Made by a program: the position numbers and the translations under genes
The notes under the pieces: model-generated
The model's input: the letters and a program-made list of their open reading frames with translations, nothing else
What the model was told of the DNA's origin: nothing
The model's database searches: none
NCBI GenBank assembly: GCA_963700785.1
Contig: CAVOYZ010000001.1
Location: 1-30,979, forward strand
Direction: 5' to 3'
DNA from: CAXMST01 sp963700785
GTDB taxonomy: Bacteria > Actinomycetota > Thermoleophilia > Solirubrobacterales > 70-9
DNA length: 30,979 nucleotides
Shown: positions 24,652 through 30,979 of the stretch, piece by piece
How the letters are laid out: each line of letters opens with the position of its first letter
Numbering within the stretch: position 1 is the first letter of the stretch

Positions 24652-24657
24652 AGCGTA
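24652..24657 (-). promoter_or_regulatory. -10 hexamer TACGCT for the leaderless start at 24645
   Basis: On the minus strand: TACGCT, GGCCGC, GTG, a 6-nt gap. Confidence 0.6.
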
Positions 24658-24702
24658 TCCCGCCGCTCGGCGAGGCGATCGGGCTCGGACCGGGCCGGGA
24701 CC

Positions 24703-24708
24703 TAGGAT
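24703..24708 (+). promoter_or_regulatory. -10 hexamer TAGGAT for the leaderless start at 24715
   Basis: TAGGAT, CCGGGT, GTG, a 6-nt gap. Together with 24652-24657 it makes the 69-bp space between two methyltransferase genes a divergent leaderless promoter. Confidence 0.6.
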
Positions 24709-24714
24709 CCGGGT

Positions 24715-25584
24715 GTGAGCAGCGGCGCCGATCGCAGGGACGAGGTGGTGATCCATGGCGACTGCCGGGAGGTCCTGCCGACGCTGGGGGATGCCGGCTT
24801 CCGGCTGATCTACATCGATCCGCCGTTCAACTCGGGCAAGCGGCAGCGTCGGCGCACGCTCGGGACCGTCGCCGATCCGCGCAACGGCGACCGGACCGGA
24901 TTCGCGGGTCGCCGCTACCGCTCGCGCCTGCTCAGCGATCTCTCGTTCGCCGACAGCTTCGGCGACTACCTCGGCTTCATCGAGGGCCCGCTGCGCGAGG
25001 CCCACCGCCTGCTCGACGAGTGCGGCACCCTGTACGTCCACCTCGACTATCGCGAGGCGCACTACGTGAAGCTGCTGCTCGATGAGATCTTCGGCCGCGA
25101 GAGCTTTCTGAACGAGATCATCTGGGCCTACGACTTCGGCGGTCGCAGCAAACGGCGCTGGCCGGCGAAGCACGACACGATCCTCGTCTACGTCAAGGAC
25201 CCCGACCGGTATCACTTCGACCCCGGGGCGGTCGACCGCGAGCCGTACATGGCGCCGGGACTGGTCGGCGCCGAGAAGGCCGCGCGCGGCAAGCTCCCGA
25301 CCGACGTCTGGTGGCACACGATCGTCCCGACCAACGGCTCCGAGAAGACCGGCTATCCGACGCAGAAGCCGGAGGGGGTCCTGCGTCGGATCGTCGCTGC
25401 CTCGAGCGCTGAGGGCGACCTTTGCCTCGACTTCTTCGCCGGCAGCGGCACGCTCGGCGCCGTCGCCCGCGACCTCGGCCGGCGCTTCGTCCTGGTCGAC
25501 TCGAGCGCCGAGGCGATCGAGGTCATCAGCCGCCGCCTCGGGCTCGAGCCCCGGGGCTCGACGGCGGACGCCGACGTCGCGTAG
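24715..25584 (+). CDS. DNA N4-cytosine/N6-adenine methyltransferase (class beta)
   Basis: GTG 24715 gives 289 residues. The motif order is the reverse of its neighbour: catalytic DPPFNSG first (35-41), then a target region, TGYPTQKPEGVLRRIV (about 212-227), and AdoMet-binding DFFAGSGTLGAVA (239-251). This is the class beta layout of the N6/N4 methylase family. DPPF fits either N6-adenine or N4-cytosine methylation. An unusual Arg-rich insert (KRQRRRTLGT and GRRYRSRLL) follows the catalytic motif. No endonuclease is adjacent. It shares the intergenic region with the Dam-like gene, pointing the other way. Confidence 0.88.
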   Translation: MSSGADRRDEVVIHGDCREVLPTLGDAGFRLIYIDPPFNSGKRQRRRTLGTVADPRNGDRTGFAGRRYRSRLLSDLSFADSFGDYLGFIEGPLREAHRLLDECGTLYVHLDYREAHYVKLLLDEIFGRESFLNEIIWAYDFGGRSKRRWPAKHDTILVYVKDPDRYHFDPGAVDREPYMAPGLVGAEKAARGKLPTDVWWHTIVPTNGSEKTGYPTQKPEGVLRRIVAASSAEGDLCLDFFAGSGTLGAVARDLGRRFVLVDSSAEAIEVISRRLGLEPRGSTADADVA

Positions 25585-25587
25585 GGT
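25582..25587 (+). promoter_or_regulatory. -10 hexamer TAGGGT built on a stop codon
   Basis: TAGGGT ends 7 nt before ATG 25595. Its first three bases are the TAG stop of the methyltransferase gene. No ribosome site is present. Confidence 0.5.
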
Positions 25588-25594
25588 CTCGACC

Positions 25595-25906
25595 ATGAGG
25601 CTGTTCGTCTGCTGGGACACCCGCGCCCATCACCCGCTTCTAGGTGACCATCCCTGTGGGCAGGCCTACGAGGCGTTGATCGAGGCAGGCTATGAGCCCG
25701 AGGTCGTCAAGGCCCGCGGCTGGGCGGCGCTGCCGGACTTCCTCAACAACTCGGCCGGCCGCCGCGAGGTTCGCGAGCTCAGCGGCGGCAACGACGAGGT
25801 CCCCGCGGTGGTGCTCGACTCGGGCGAGTTCATCCAGGGGAGCGACGAGATCGTCGGGTGGGCCGCGGCCAACCCCGCCTCCTCGGCCTCGGCAGCCTCC
25901 TCCTGA
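25595..25906 (+). CDS. Glutaredoxin/GST-N-like thioredoxin-fold protein
   Basis: ATG 25595 gives 103 residues. The start MRLFVCWDTR, the HPCGQAYEAL helix and VPAVVLDSGEFIQGSDEIVGW match actinobacterial proteins with the N-terminal fold of glutathione S-transferases and glutaredoxins: a strand, a helix, a strand, then the cis-Pro in VPAVV. Cysteines at 6 and 21 are 14 residues apart, not the CxxC of a classical glutaredoxin. It could bind a thiol cofactor, and actinobacteria use mycothiol or others rather than glutathione, so the partner is unknown. It may be cotranscribed with the methyltransferase. Confidence 0.72.
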   Translation: MRLFVCWDTRAHHPLLGDHPCGQAYEALIEAGYEPEVVKARGWAALPDFLNNSAGRREVRELSGGNDEVPAVVLDSGEFIQGSDEIVGWAAANPASSASAASS

Positions 25907-25955
25907 GCCCGGCCCGGGGCGCTTGATCGGCGGCGCGGTCCCGCCGCTGCGCTTC

Positions 25956-25961
25956 TATCCT
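25956..25961 (+). promoter_or_regulatory. -10 hexamer TATCCT for the 25970 gene
   Basis: TATCCT ends 8 nt before ATG 25970; no ribosome site is seen. Confidence 0.5.
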
Positions 25962-25969
25962 CGCCCGTC

Positions 25970-27925
25970 ATGGTCGGCACCTACGCCGCCGCACTTGTCG
26001 TGATCGGCGCCTCGGTGCCGGTCGGCGCCGCGGTGCTCGCGCTCGCCGGTCGGCGGCGTTGGTCATGGATCGCACCGGCCCTGGGACTGGCGGTGATCAC
26101 GGTGCTCGCCTGGCTCGCGGTCAGGCTTCCCGGGGAGGGAGCCAGCGCCCTGATCGCGGTGGTCGCGCTCGCGGTCGCCTCGGCGCCGCTGGCGCTGCCG
26201 AGGGTCGGCTTCGGCGTCGAGCAGCTCCGGGAGGGGGCAGCGGCCGCTCTGATCACGCTGCTCGTCGCATCGATCCCGTTCGCGGCCGAGGGGCATTTCG
26301 GGATCCTCGGCACCGGGTTCAACGTCGATATGTCCCAGCACCTGTTCGTCGCCGACTGGCTCGCCTCGCAGCTGGCGCCGGCCCCGCCGCTGATCGATCA
26401 GGGCTACCCGGTCGGCCCGCACGCGCTCGCGGTCGCGACGGCCGAGCTGCCCGGCGGGAACCTGGCACTGGCGTTCAGCGGCGTCACGATCGCCGTTCCG
26501 GTGCTGGCGGCGCTGACCGCGCTGGCCGGCACTCGCCGGCTCGGCCCGCGCAGGGGCACCGTCGCCGCGGTGCTCGTCGCCGTGCCCTACCTGGTCGCTT
26601 CCTACCTCGCTCAGGGTGCCTTCAAGGAGCTGTTCGAGGCGCTGTTCGTGCTCGGATTCGCGCTCTGGCTGCACCAACTCCGCTCCGCTGACCTCGAGGC
26701 CCGGGGCTTCGCCCTGCCGGGAGCCGTGCTCGCCGCCGGCGCCCTGTACTCGTACAGCGGCCCGGGCCTCACCTGGATCGGGGGCACCCTGCTGATCTGG
26801 GCAGCGCTCGAGCTGATCGTCGACCGGCGGCGCGCGCTAAGCCGCGTTCGGGCCGCGCTGCCGGCGATCGTCGTCGCGGTCGCGGTGCTGCTCGTCGCCG
26901 TCGCCCCGGAGGCATCCCGGATCGCGGAGTTCGGGGGCAGCGCCGGCAACGTCGCCAACGCCCGCGACTCCGAGCCGCGGGCCGCGGCCGGCCTCTGGGC
27001 ACAGCGGGCAGCGAGCGACGCGGGCGGCGCCCGGACCGCCGGCGGTGACGCCGGCGACGGAACGGAGAGCCTCGACCTCTTCGACGACGACCTCGGCAAC
27101 CTGTTCGGCGACGTGCCGCCGCTGGAGATGCTGGGGATCTGGCCGAGCGGCGACTTCCGCGTCGAGCCGGGCGGCGGCGCGGTGCCGGCCCCGCTCTTCT
27201 ACCTCGGGGCGCTGATCGGGCTCGCGGCGCTGGCCGTCGGGCTCCGGGCGGCCGTCCGGGCCCGGGAGACGGCGCTGCCGGCGGCGCTGGCGGCCGCGCT
27301 CGTGATCTGGCTGGCGGCGCTGCTGGTCAGCACGCCGTACGCGACGGCGAAGGCGCTGATGATGATCGCGGCGCCGCTGACCCTGATCGCGGCGCGCGGT
27401 GTCCTCGACCCACGGTTCTGCTCGCTGCGAGCGCTGCCGGCGACCGCGGCGGCGAGGGGCCGGTCGGCACTCGCGGTGGCGTTCGTGCTCGCAACGGCGG
27501 GCTCATCGGCGCTCGCCCTCGCCAACGCCCCGGTCGGGCCCGAGCGCTACACGGCGGGGATCGCGAAGCTGCGGGCGCAGCTCACCGGCGAGCCGGTCCT
27601 GCTCCTGGCTCCCTCGGGCCAGCTCGCCGATCGTCACGGAGCCGCCTTCTACGGCTGGGAGCTGCGCGGCGCGCGGCCGATCTGCGTCGCCGCCTTCCCC
27701 GACGACGCCGACCGATTCGACGCACCGGCGCCGGCCGGCATTCGCTACGTGATCACGCTCGGCGGCAAGTCCGATCCGCCGTTCGACGATCTCAGCGAGG
27801 CCTCGCGCAGGCGTCGGGTCGCGCTCTGGGAGGTGGACGGCTTCGACCCGGCGACGGCGCCGCTGGTCGACCTCGACCCGGACGAGCCGACGAGCTGCGA
27901 CCTCGGCCTGCCGTCGCCCGACTAG
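25970..27925 (+). CDS. Large polytopic membrane protein, GT-C-like glycosyltransferase fold suspected
   Basis: ATG 25970 gives 651 residues with about 11-13 hydrophobic helices (for example 3-25, 33-52, 60-80, 90-110, 165-190, 200-225, 245-275, 290-315, 405-430, 440-470 and 495-515). A hydrophilic, Asp-rich loop (about 325-385, ESLDLFDDDLGNLFGD) breaks the helix series, and the last 100 residues form a soluble domain (AFPDDADRFDAPAPAGIRYVI). An early loop has NVDMSQHLFVADW. This build is common in actinobacterial integral membrane proteins of the GT-C/mannosyltransferase kind, which move lipid-linked sugars, but no diagnostic motif is present. It ends 13 bp before thrS. Confidence 0.6.
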   Translation: MVGTYAAALVVIGASVPVGAAVLALAGRRRWSWIAPALGLAVITVLAWLAVRLPGEGASALIAVVALAVASAPLALPRVGFGVEQLREGAAAALITLLVASIPFAAEGHFGILGTGFNVDMSQHLFVADWLASQLAPAPPLIDQGYPVGPHALAVATAELPGGNLALAFSGVTIAVPVLAALTALAGTRRLGPRRGTVAAVLVAVPYLVASYLAQGAFKELFEALFVLGFALWLHQLRSADLEARGFALPGAVLAAGALYSYSGPGLTWIGGTLLIWAALELIVDRRRALSRVRAALPAIVVAVAVLLVAVAPEASRIAEFGGSAGNVANARDSEPRAAAGLWAQRAASDAGGARTAGGDAGDGTESLDLFDDDLGNLFGDVPPLEMLGIWPSGDFRVEPGGGAVPAPLFYLGALIGLAALAVGLRAAVRARETALPAALAAALVIWLAALLVSTPYATAKALMMIAAPLTLIAARGVLDPRFCSLRALPATAAARGRSALAVAFVLATAGSSALALANAPVGPERYTAGIAKLRAQLTGEPVLLLAPSGQLADRHGAAFYGWELRGARPICVAAFPDDADRFDAPAPAGIRYVITLGGKSDPPFDDLSEASRRRRVALWEVDGFDPATAPLVDLDPDEPTSCDLGLPSPD

Positions 27926-27928
27926 CAT
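27923..27928 (+). promoter_or_regulatory. -10-like TAGCAT on the membrane-protein stop codon, ahead of thrS
   Basis: TAGCAT begins with the TAG stop of the membrane-protein gene and ends 10 nt before ATG 27939. The gap is a little longer than the 6-9 nt seen at most other starts here, so the mRNA would have a leader of a few bases at most. Confidence 0.4.
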
Positions 27929-27938
27929 TGCCGGCTCG

Positions 27939-29867
27939 ATGAGCGCGCTCAAAGTCAAGCTGCCGGACGGCACGAACCTCGAGCTGGAGGACGGGGCAAG
28001 CGGGGCCGATGCGGCCGCGGCGATCGGGCCGGGGCTGGCCAGGGCGGCGCTCGCCGCCAGGGTCGACGGTGAGCTCCGCGATCTCGCGGCCCCGCTGCCC
28101 GACCGCGCCGAGCTCGAGATCGTCACCGACCGCAGCGAGGGGGCGCTCGAGCTGATCCGCCACGATGCCGCGCACGTGATGGCGACCGCCGTCTGCGAGC
28201 TCTGGCCGGGCACGCGGGTCTCGATCGGCCCGCCGATCAAGGACGGCTTCTACTACGACTTCGAGTTCCCGGCGGGCGTTTCGATCTCGGAGGCCGACTT
28301 CCCGGCGATCGAGGCGAGGATGGCGGAGCACATCGCCGCCGACGAGCCCTTCGAGCGCACCGACATCCCGGTGGCCGAGGCGGTGGAGCGATTCGAGGGC
28401 GAGGACCAGCCCTACAAGGTCGAGCTGGTCGAGGACCTGGTTCGCGACGAGGGGACGGAGACCGTCTCGCTGTACCGCAACGGGCCGTTCACGGATCTCT
28501 GCCGTGGCCCTCATGCACCCTCGACCGGGCGGATCAAGGCCGTGAAGCTGAACTCGGTCGCCGGCGCCTATTGGCGCGGCGACGAGACGCGACAGATGCT
28601 GACCCGGCTCTACGGGACCGCCTTCTTCAGCAAGCAGGACCTCGAGGCTCAGATCGAGCGGATCGAGCAGGCACGGGAGCGCGACCACCGCAGGCTGGGC
28701 CCCGAGCTCGGGCTGTTCACGATGCTGCCGGAGGCGCCGGGAATGCCGTTCTGGCTGCCACAGGGGACGGTGCTGCTGCGCCTGATTCGCGAGCAGGTCG
28801 ACGCGCAGCTCCGCAAGCGTGGCTACGAGGAGATCAAGACCCCGGAGATCCTCGACGAGGAGCTCTGGCATCGCTCCGGCCATTACGAGAACTACCGGGA
28901 GAACATGTTCTTCGCCGAGCCGGCCGAGCGCGATCGCTCGGACGAGCGGCGGTTCGCGGTCAAGCCGATGAACTGTCCCGGCGCCTGTCTGGTGTTCGCC
29001 TCCGAGCGCCACTCCTACCGGGAGCTGCCGCTGCGGCTGGCCGAGTACGGGCACGTCTCGCGCTTCGAGCGCGAAGGGGTGCTGCACGGTCTGCTCCGGG
29101 TCAGGGCCTTCACCCAGGACGACGCCCACGTGTTCTGTACGCCGGAGCAGATCGAGGACGAGGTGATCGACATCTGCGAGGCGATCGACGAGCTCTACGC
29201 CGCGTTCGGCTTTGAGGATGTCAGCGTCGAGCTCTCGACCAAGCCGGAGAAGGCGATCGGCAGCGAAGCGCAGTGGGAGCAGGCGGAGGCGGCGCTGGCG
29301 GCGGCGCTCGACGCCCAGGGACGCGAGTACCAGGTGAACCCGGGCGACGGCGCCTTCTACGGTCCGAAGATCGACTTCCACGTGACCGACGCCCTGGGGC
29401 GCTCCTGGCAGCTCGGGACCTGCCAGCTCGACTTCTCGATGCCGGAGCGGTTCGAGCTCGCCTATCAGGGGGCCGACAACGCCGAGCACCGGCCGGTGAT
29501 GATCCACCGGGCCCTGCTCGGCTCGATGGAGCGCTTCGCTGGGATCCTGATCGAGCACCACGCCGGGCGCTTCCCGGCCTGGCTGGCGCCGACCCAGGCC
29601 GTGATCCTGCCGGTGGCGGACCGTCATCTCGACGCCGCCCGCGCGCTGCTGGTCGAGCTTCGCGAGCTCGGCGTTCGCGCCAGGGTCGACGAGCGCTCGG
29701 AATCGGTCGGCAAGAAGATCCGCGACGCGGAGCTCTCGAAGGCGCCGTTGATGCTCGTGCTCGGCGACCGCGAGGCCGAGGCCGGGGAGCCCTCGGTCCG
29801 CTCGCATGCAGAGGGTGAGCTCGGCCAGATGCCGGCCGCGGCCGTGGTCGAGCGGCTCGCGGCCTAG
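27939..29867 (+). CDS. thrS: Threonyl-tRNA synthetase
   Basis: ATG 27939 gives 642 residues, the family's normal size. Domains in order: TGS domain (1-62), editing domain with HDAAH (His75, His79) and LCRGPH, catalytic core with the zinc ligands Cys346 (MNCPGAC), His397 (DDAHVF) and His523 (MIHRALLG), and the anticodon-binding domain (about 540-642, PTQAVILPVADRH). Class II motif 2 is visible as RFEREGVLHGLLRVRAFTQDD. It charges tRNA-Thr and clears Ser-tRNA-Thr. It stands just upstream of infC-rpmI-rplT, an order found in many bacteria, and is intact. Confidence 0.97.
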   Translation: MSALKVKLPDGTNLELEDGASGADAAAAIGPGLARAALAARVDGELRDLAAPLPDRAELEIVTDRSEGALELIRHDAAHVMATAVCELWPGTRVSIGPPIKDGFYYDFEFPAGVSISEADFPAIEARMAEHIAADEPFERTDIPVAEAVERFEGEDQPYKVELVEDLVRDEGTETVSLYRNGPFTDLCRGPHAPSTGRIKAVKLNSVAGAYWRGDETRQMLTRLYGTAFFSKQDLEAQIERIEQARERDHRRLGPELGLFTMLPEAPGMPFWLPQGTVLLRLIREQVDAQLRKRGYEEIKTPEILDEELWHRSGHYENYRENMFFAEPAERDRSDERRFAVKPMNCPGACLVFASERHSYRELPLRLAEYGHVSRFEREGVLHGLLRVRAFTQDDAHVFCTPEQIEDEVIDICEAIDELYAAFGFEDVSVELSTKPEKAIGSEAQWEQAEAALAAALDAQGREYQVNPGDGAFYGPKIDFHVTDALGRSWQLGTCQLDFSMPERFELAYQGADNAEHRPVMIHRALLGSMERFAGILIEHHAGRFPAWLAPTQAVILPVADRHLDAARALLVELRELGVRARVDERSESVGKKIRDAELSKAPLMLVLGDREAEAGEPSVRSHAEGELGQMPAAAVVERLAA

Positions 29868-29888
29868 ACCCGGCTTGCCAGACCTGCA

Positions 29889-29894
29889 TATACT
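29889..29894 (+). promoter_or_regulatory. -10 hexamer TATACT upstream of infC, leaderless start for a leader peptide
   Basis: TATACT is the best -10 in the window. It is followed by 6 nt (TCCGCA) and then ATG 29901. The -35 region is not recognisable. It probably drives infC-rpmI-rplT. Confidence 0.6.
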
Positions 29895-29900
29895 TCCGCA

Positions 29901-29933
29901 ATGCAAGGCAACGACACCCCGCCGCGCCGCTGA
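29901..29933 (+). CDS. Possible 10-residue leader peptide ahead of infC
   Basis: ATG 29901 to TGA 29931-29933 encodes MQGNDTPPRR. The ATG sits 6 nt after the -10 TATACT, so it would be the very first codon of the mRNA, as at other leaderless genes here. It ends in Pro-Pro-Arg-Arg, residues that slow ribosomes. All frames between it and infC contain stops, so it is not the N-terminus of IF-3. Its role is inferred; it could be chance. Confidence 0.35.
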   Translation: MQGNDTPPRR

Positions 29934-30012
29934 GCGCCCGCGCCGCCCTTGCGCCACCGCCCACTCCCGACTCCTCCGCAGGTAGCTTGAGGCTTCCCGC
30001 CCTCCGCAGCTA

Positions 30013-30574
30013 GTGCCGGTACCCCGCCGCTTCGACCGGCGTCCCCCCGAGCGGGACCCGACCAGGATCAATGAGCGCATCCGCGTGCCGCAGGTGCGCC
30101 TGATCGGAGCCGACGGCGAGCAGATCGGCATTGTCGAGACCGACGAGGCGCGGCGAATCGCGCGCGAGGCCGATCTCGACCTGGTCGAGGTTGCGGCGGA
30201 CTCGCGCCCGCCGGTCTGCAAGGTGCTGGACTACTCGAAGTACAAGTACGAGCAGGAGCAGAAGGCGAAGCAGGCTCGCAAGCACCAGCAGCAGGTCAAT
30301 GTGCGCGAGTATCAAGCTCCGGCCGAAGATCGCCGACCACGACTACGAGACGAAGAAGGGCCACGTCGAGCGGTTCCTCAACAAGAAGGACAAGGTCAAG
30401 GTGACGATCATGTTCCGCGGCCGCGAGCAGGCACACCCCGAGCGCGGCGCGGCCCTTCTCGACCGGCTGTTCGAGGATCTCTCCGAGATCGCGGTGATCG
30501 AGCAGGACGCGCAGCGCGAGGGCCGCAACATGCACATGGTGCTCGCGCCCTCGAAAGAGGCCGGCAAGGCCTAG
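30013..30574 (+). CDS. infC: Translation initiation factor IF-3, one frame slip
   Basis: GTG 30013 is the only usual start after an in-frame stop at 29983. It puts 17 residues (VPVPRRFDRRPPERDPT) before the conserved RINERIRV. The N-domain reads VRLIGADGEQIGIV, VEVAADSRPPVCKVLDYSKYKYEQ. A single extra T near 30311 breaks the frame between NVRE and IKLRPKIADHDYETK; after it the C-domain continues (KVKVTIMFRGREQAHPERG) to KEAGKA. The corrected length is about 186 residues. IF-3 is essential, so the slip is almost certainly a sequence error. It binds the 30S subunit and checks the start codon, which is of interest in a genome rich in leaderless and GTG/TTG starts. Confidence 0.93.
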
Positions 30575-30622
30575 TCCGCGCCCGCGGCGCATCGGGCTTG
30601 TGCTTGAATAGCGCGTCCCTTG

Positions 30623-30829
30623 ATGCCGAAGATGAAGTCCCACTCCGGCGCCAAGAAGCGCTTTCGCAAGACCGCCCGCGGCAAGCTCCGCGGCCGGCAC
30701 GCGTTCTCGAGCCACATTCTCGAGAAGAAGTCGCCGAAGCGGAAGCGGCAGATGCGTCGGCCGGCGGAGATCGCCAAGGCCGATGCCGTGCGGGTCAACG
30801 AGCTGCTCGCCGGCAGAAGGGGCCGCTAG
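30623..30829 (+). CDS. rpmI: Ribosomal protein bL35
   Basis: ATG 30623 gives 68 residues (a TTG just before it would add one). The sequence MPKMKSHSGAKKRFRKTARGK, then RRHAFSSHILEKKSPKRKRQ-like and a C-terminal VNELL, is typical of bL35: small, very basic, part of the 50S subunit. It sits 48 bp after infC and four bases before rplT, as in the usual operon. Confidence 0.96.
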   Translation: MPKMKSHSGAKKRFRKTARGKLRGRHAFSSHILEKKSPKRKRQMRRPAEIAKADAVRVNELLAGRRGR

Positions 30830-30832
30830 CCG

Positions 30833-30979
30833 ATGCCCCGCGACCAACGCCGTCGCCGCAGGCGCCGGCGCAAGAAGACGCTCGCCAGGCGAAGCGCGCT
30901 ACTACGGCCGCAAGCACTCCAAGGCGACTGGTTCGCCAGAACGAGCAGCTCATGCGCTTCGGCAACTACGCCTACCGCG
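30833..30979 (+). CDS. rplT: Ribosomal protein bL20, start of gene, cut by window edge, several slips
   Basis: ATG 30833 opens MPR; then family words appear across frames: TNAVAR, RRRRRKKTLA, AKRYYGRKHSK and VRQNEQLMRFGNYAYR. These are the N-terminal helices of bL20, a 23S rRNA-binding assembly protein that in some bacteria represses its own operon. At least three single-base losses in under 150 bp are needed to join them. The gene is essential, so I read these as errors near the end of a contig. The rest lies past the window edge. Confidence 0.85.
   Translation, partial: MPRDQRRRRRRRRKKTLARRSALLRPQALQGDWFARTSSSCASATTPTA

Noticed and set aside
24646..25620. A long minus-strand open frame upstream of the Dam-like gene
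   Set aside because: It is antisense to the class beta methyltransferase; the Dam-like protein clearly begins at IKYIGSK with a leaderless GTG at 24645.
27792..30221. An 809-codon minus-strand open frame
   Set aside because: It is antisense to thrS and infC, which are beyond doubt.

Overview
This window looks like chromosomal DNA from a high-GC actinobacterium. The best guess is the class Thermoleophilia (Solirubrobacter and relatives). The clues are uniformly GC-rich coding, many GTG and TTG starts, secreted proteins ending in Lys/Arg-rich tails, the small surface-protein family with a KPSAAL..VAVVALVAA leader, and a thrS-infC-rpmI-rplT housekeeping run. This placement rests on family recognition by eye; no database search was made.

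Layout. 0-3.1 kb is accessory-like: three paralogous exported proteins (1-362 minus, 917-1435 plus, 1745-2328 minus), a long hairpin that would hide a Shine-Dalgarno sequence, a small ABM-like protein, and the 3' half of a tRNA-Gly followed by an intact terminator. 3.2-10.3 kb holds enzymes and membrane proteins: an MBL-fold hydrolase, a secreted alpha/beta hydrolase, a HEAT-like protein, an HTTM membrane protein, a dehalogenase/epoxide-hydrolase-like enzyme and a PLC-like phosphodiesterase. 10.3-12.1 kb has tRNA-Cys, a zinc-ribbon protein, a wrecked PhyH dioxygenase and an ATC-hydrolase-like gene. 12.2-17.5 kb has an HtrA-like protease, a giant TolB-like propeller protein, an alpha/beta hydrolase and tRNA-Val. 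17.8-23.6 kb has a VOC protein, a NarL-type two-component pair, two secreted proteins, a beta-helix protein and an HD-domain protein. 23.6-25.9 kb has two divergent DNA methyltransferases of different classes and a glutaredoxin-like protein. 26-31 kb has a large polytopic membrane protein and then thrS, infC, rpmI and rplT.

Two themes cut across the window. First, many genes appear to be read from leaderless mRNAs: a TAnnnT-like -10 hexamer ends 6-10 nt before GTG or ATG and no Shine-Dalgarno is present. One such start encodes a 10-residue peptide ahead of infC. Tightly linked gene pairs overlap as TTGA (TTG start on TGA stop). Second, reading frames are broken by single-base slips in clusters (0-2.3, 9.0, 11-16, 30.3-31 kb), including in the essential genes infC and rplT. 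Most are therefore probably errors in the assembled sequence rather than true pseudogenes. Long genes elsewhere (thrS, the 26-28 kb membrane protein, the 4.4-6.3 kb hydrolase) are intact.

No CRISPR array, insertion sequence, integrase or restriction endonuclease was seen. The strongest candidates for something new are the leaderless leader peptide upstream of infC, the SD-sequestering hairpin at 1461-1522, and the orphan pair of divergent methyltransferases.
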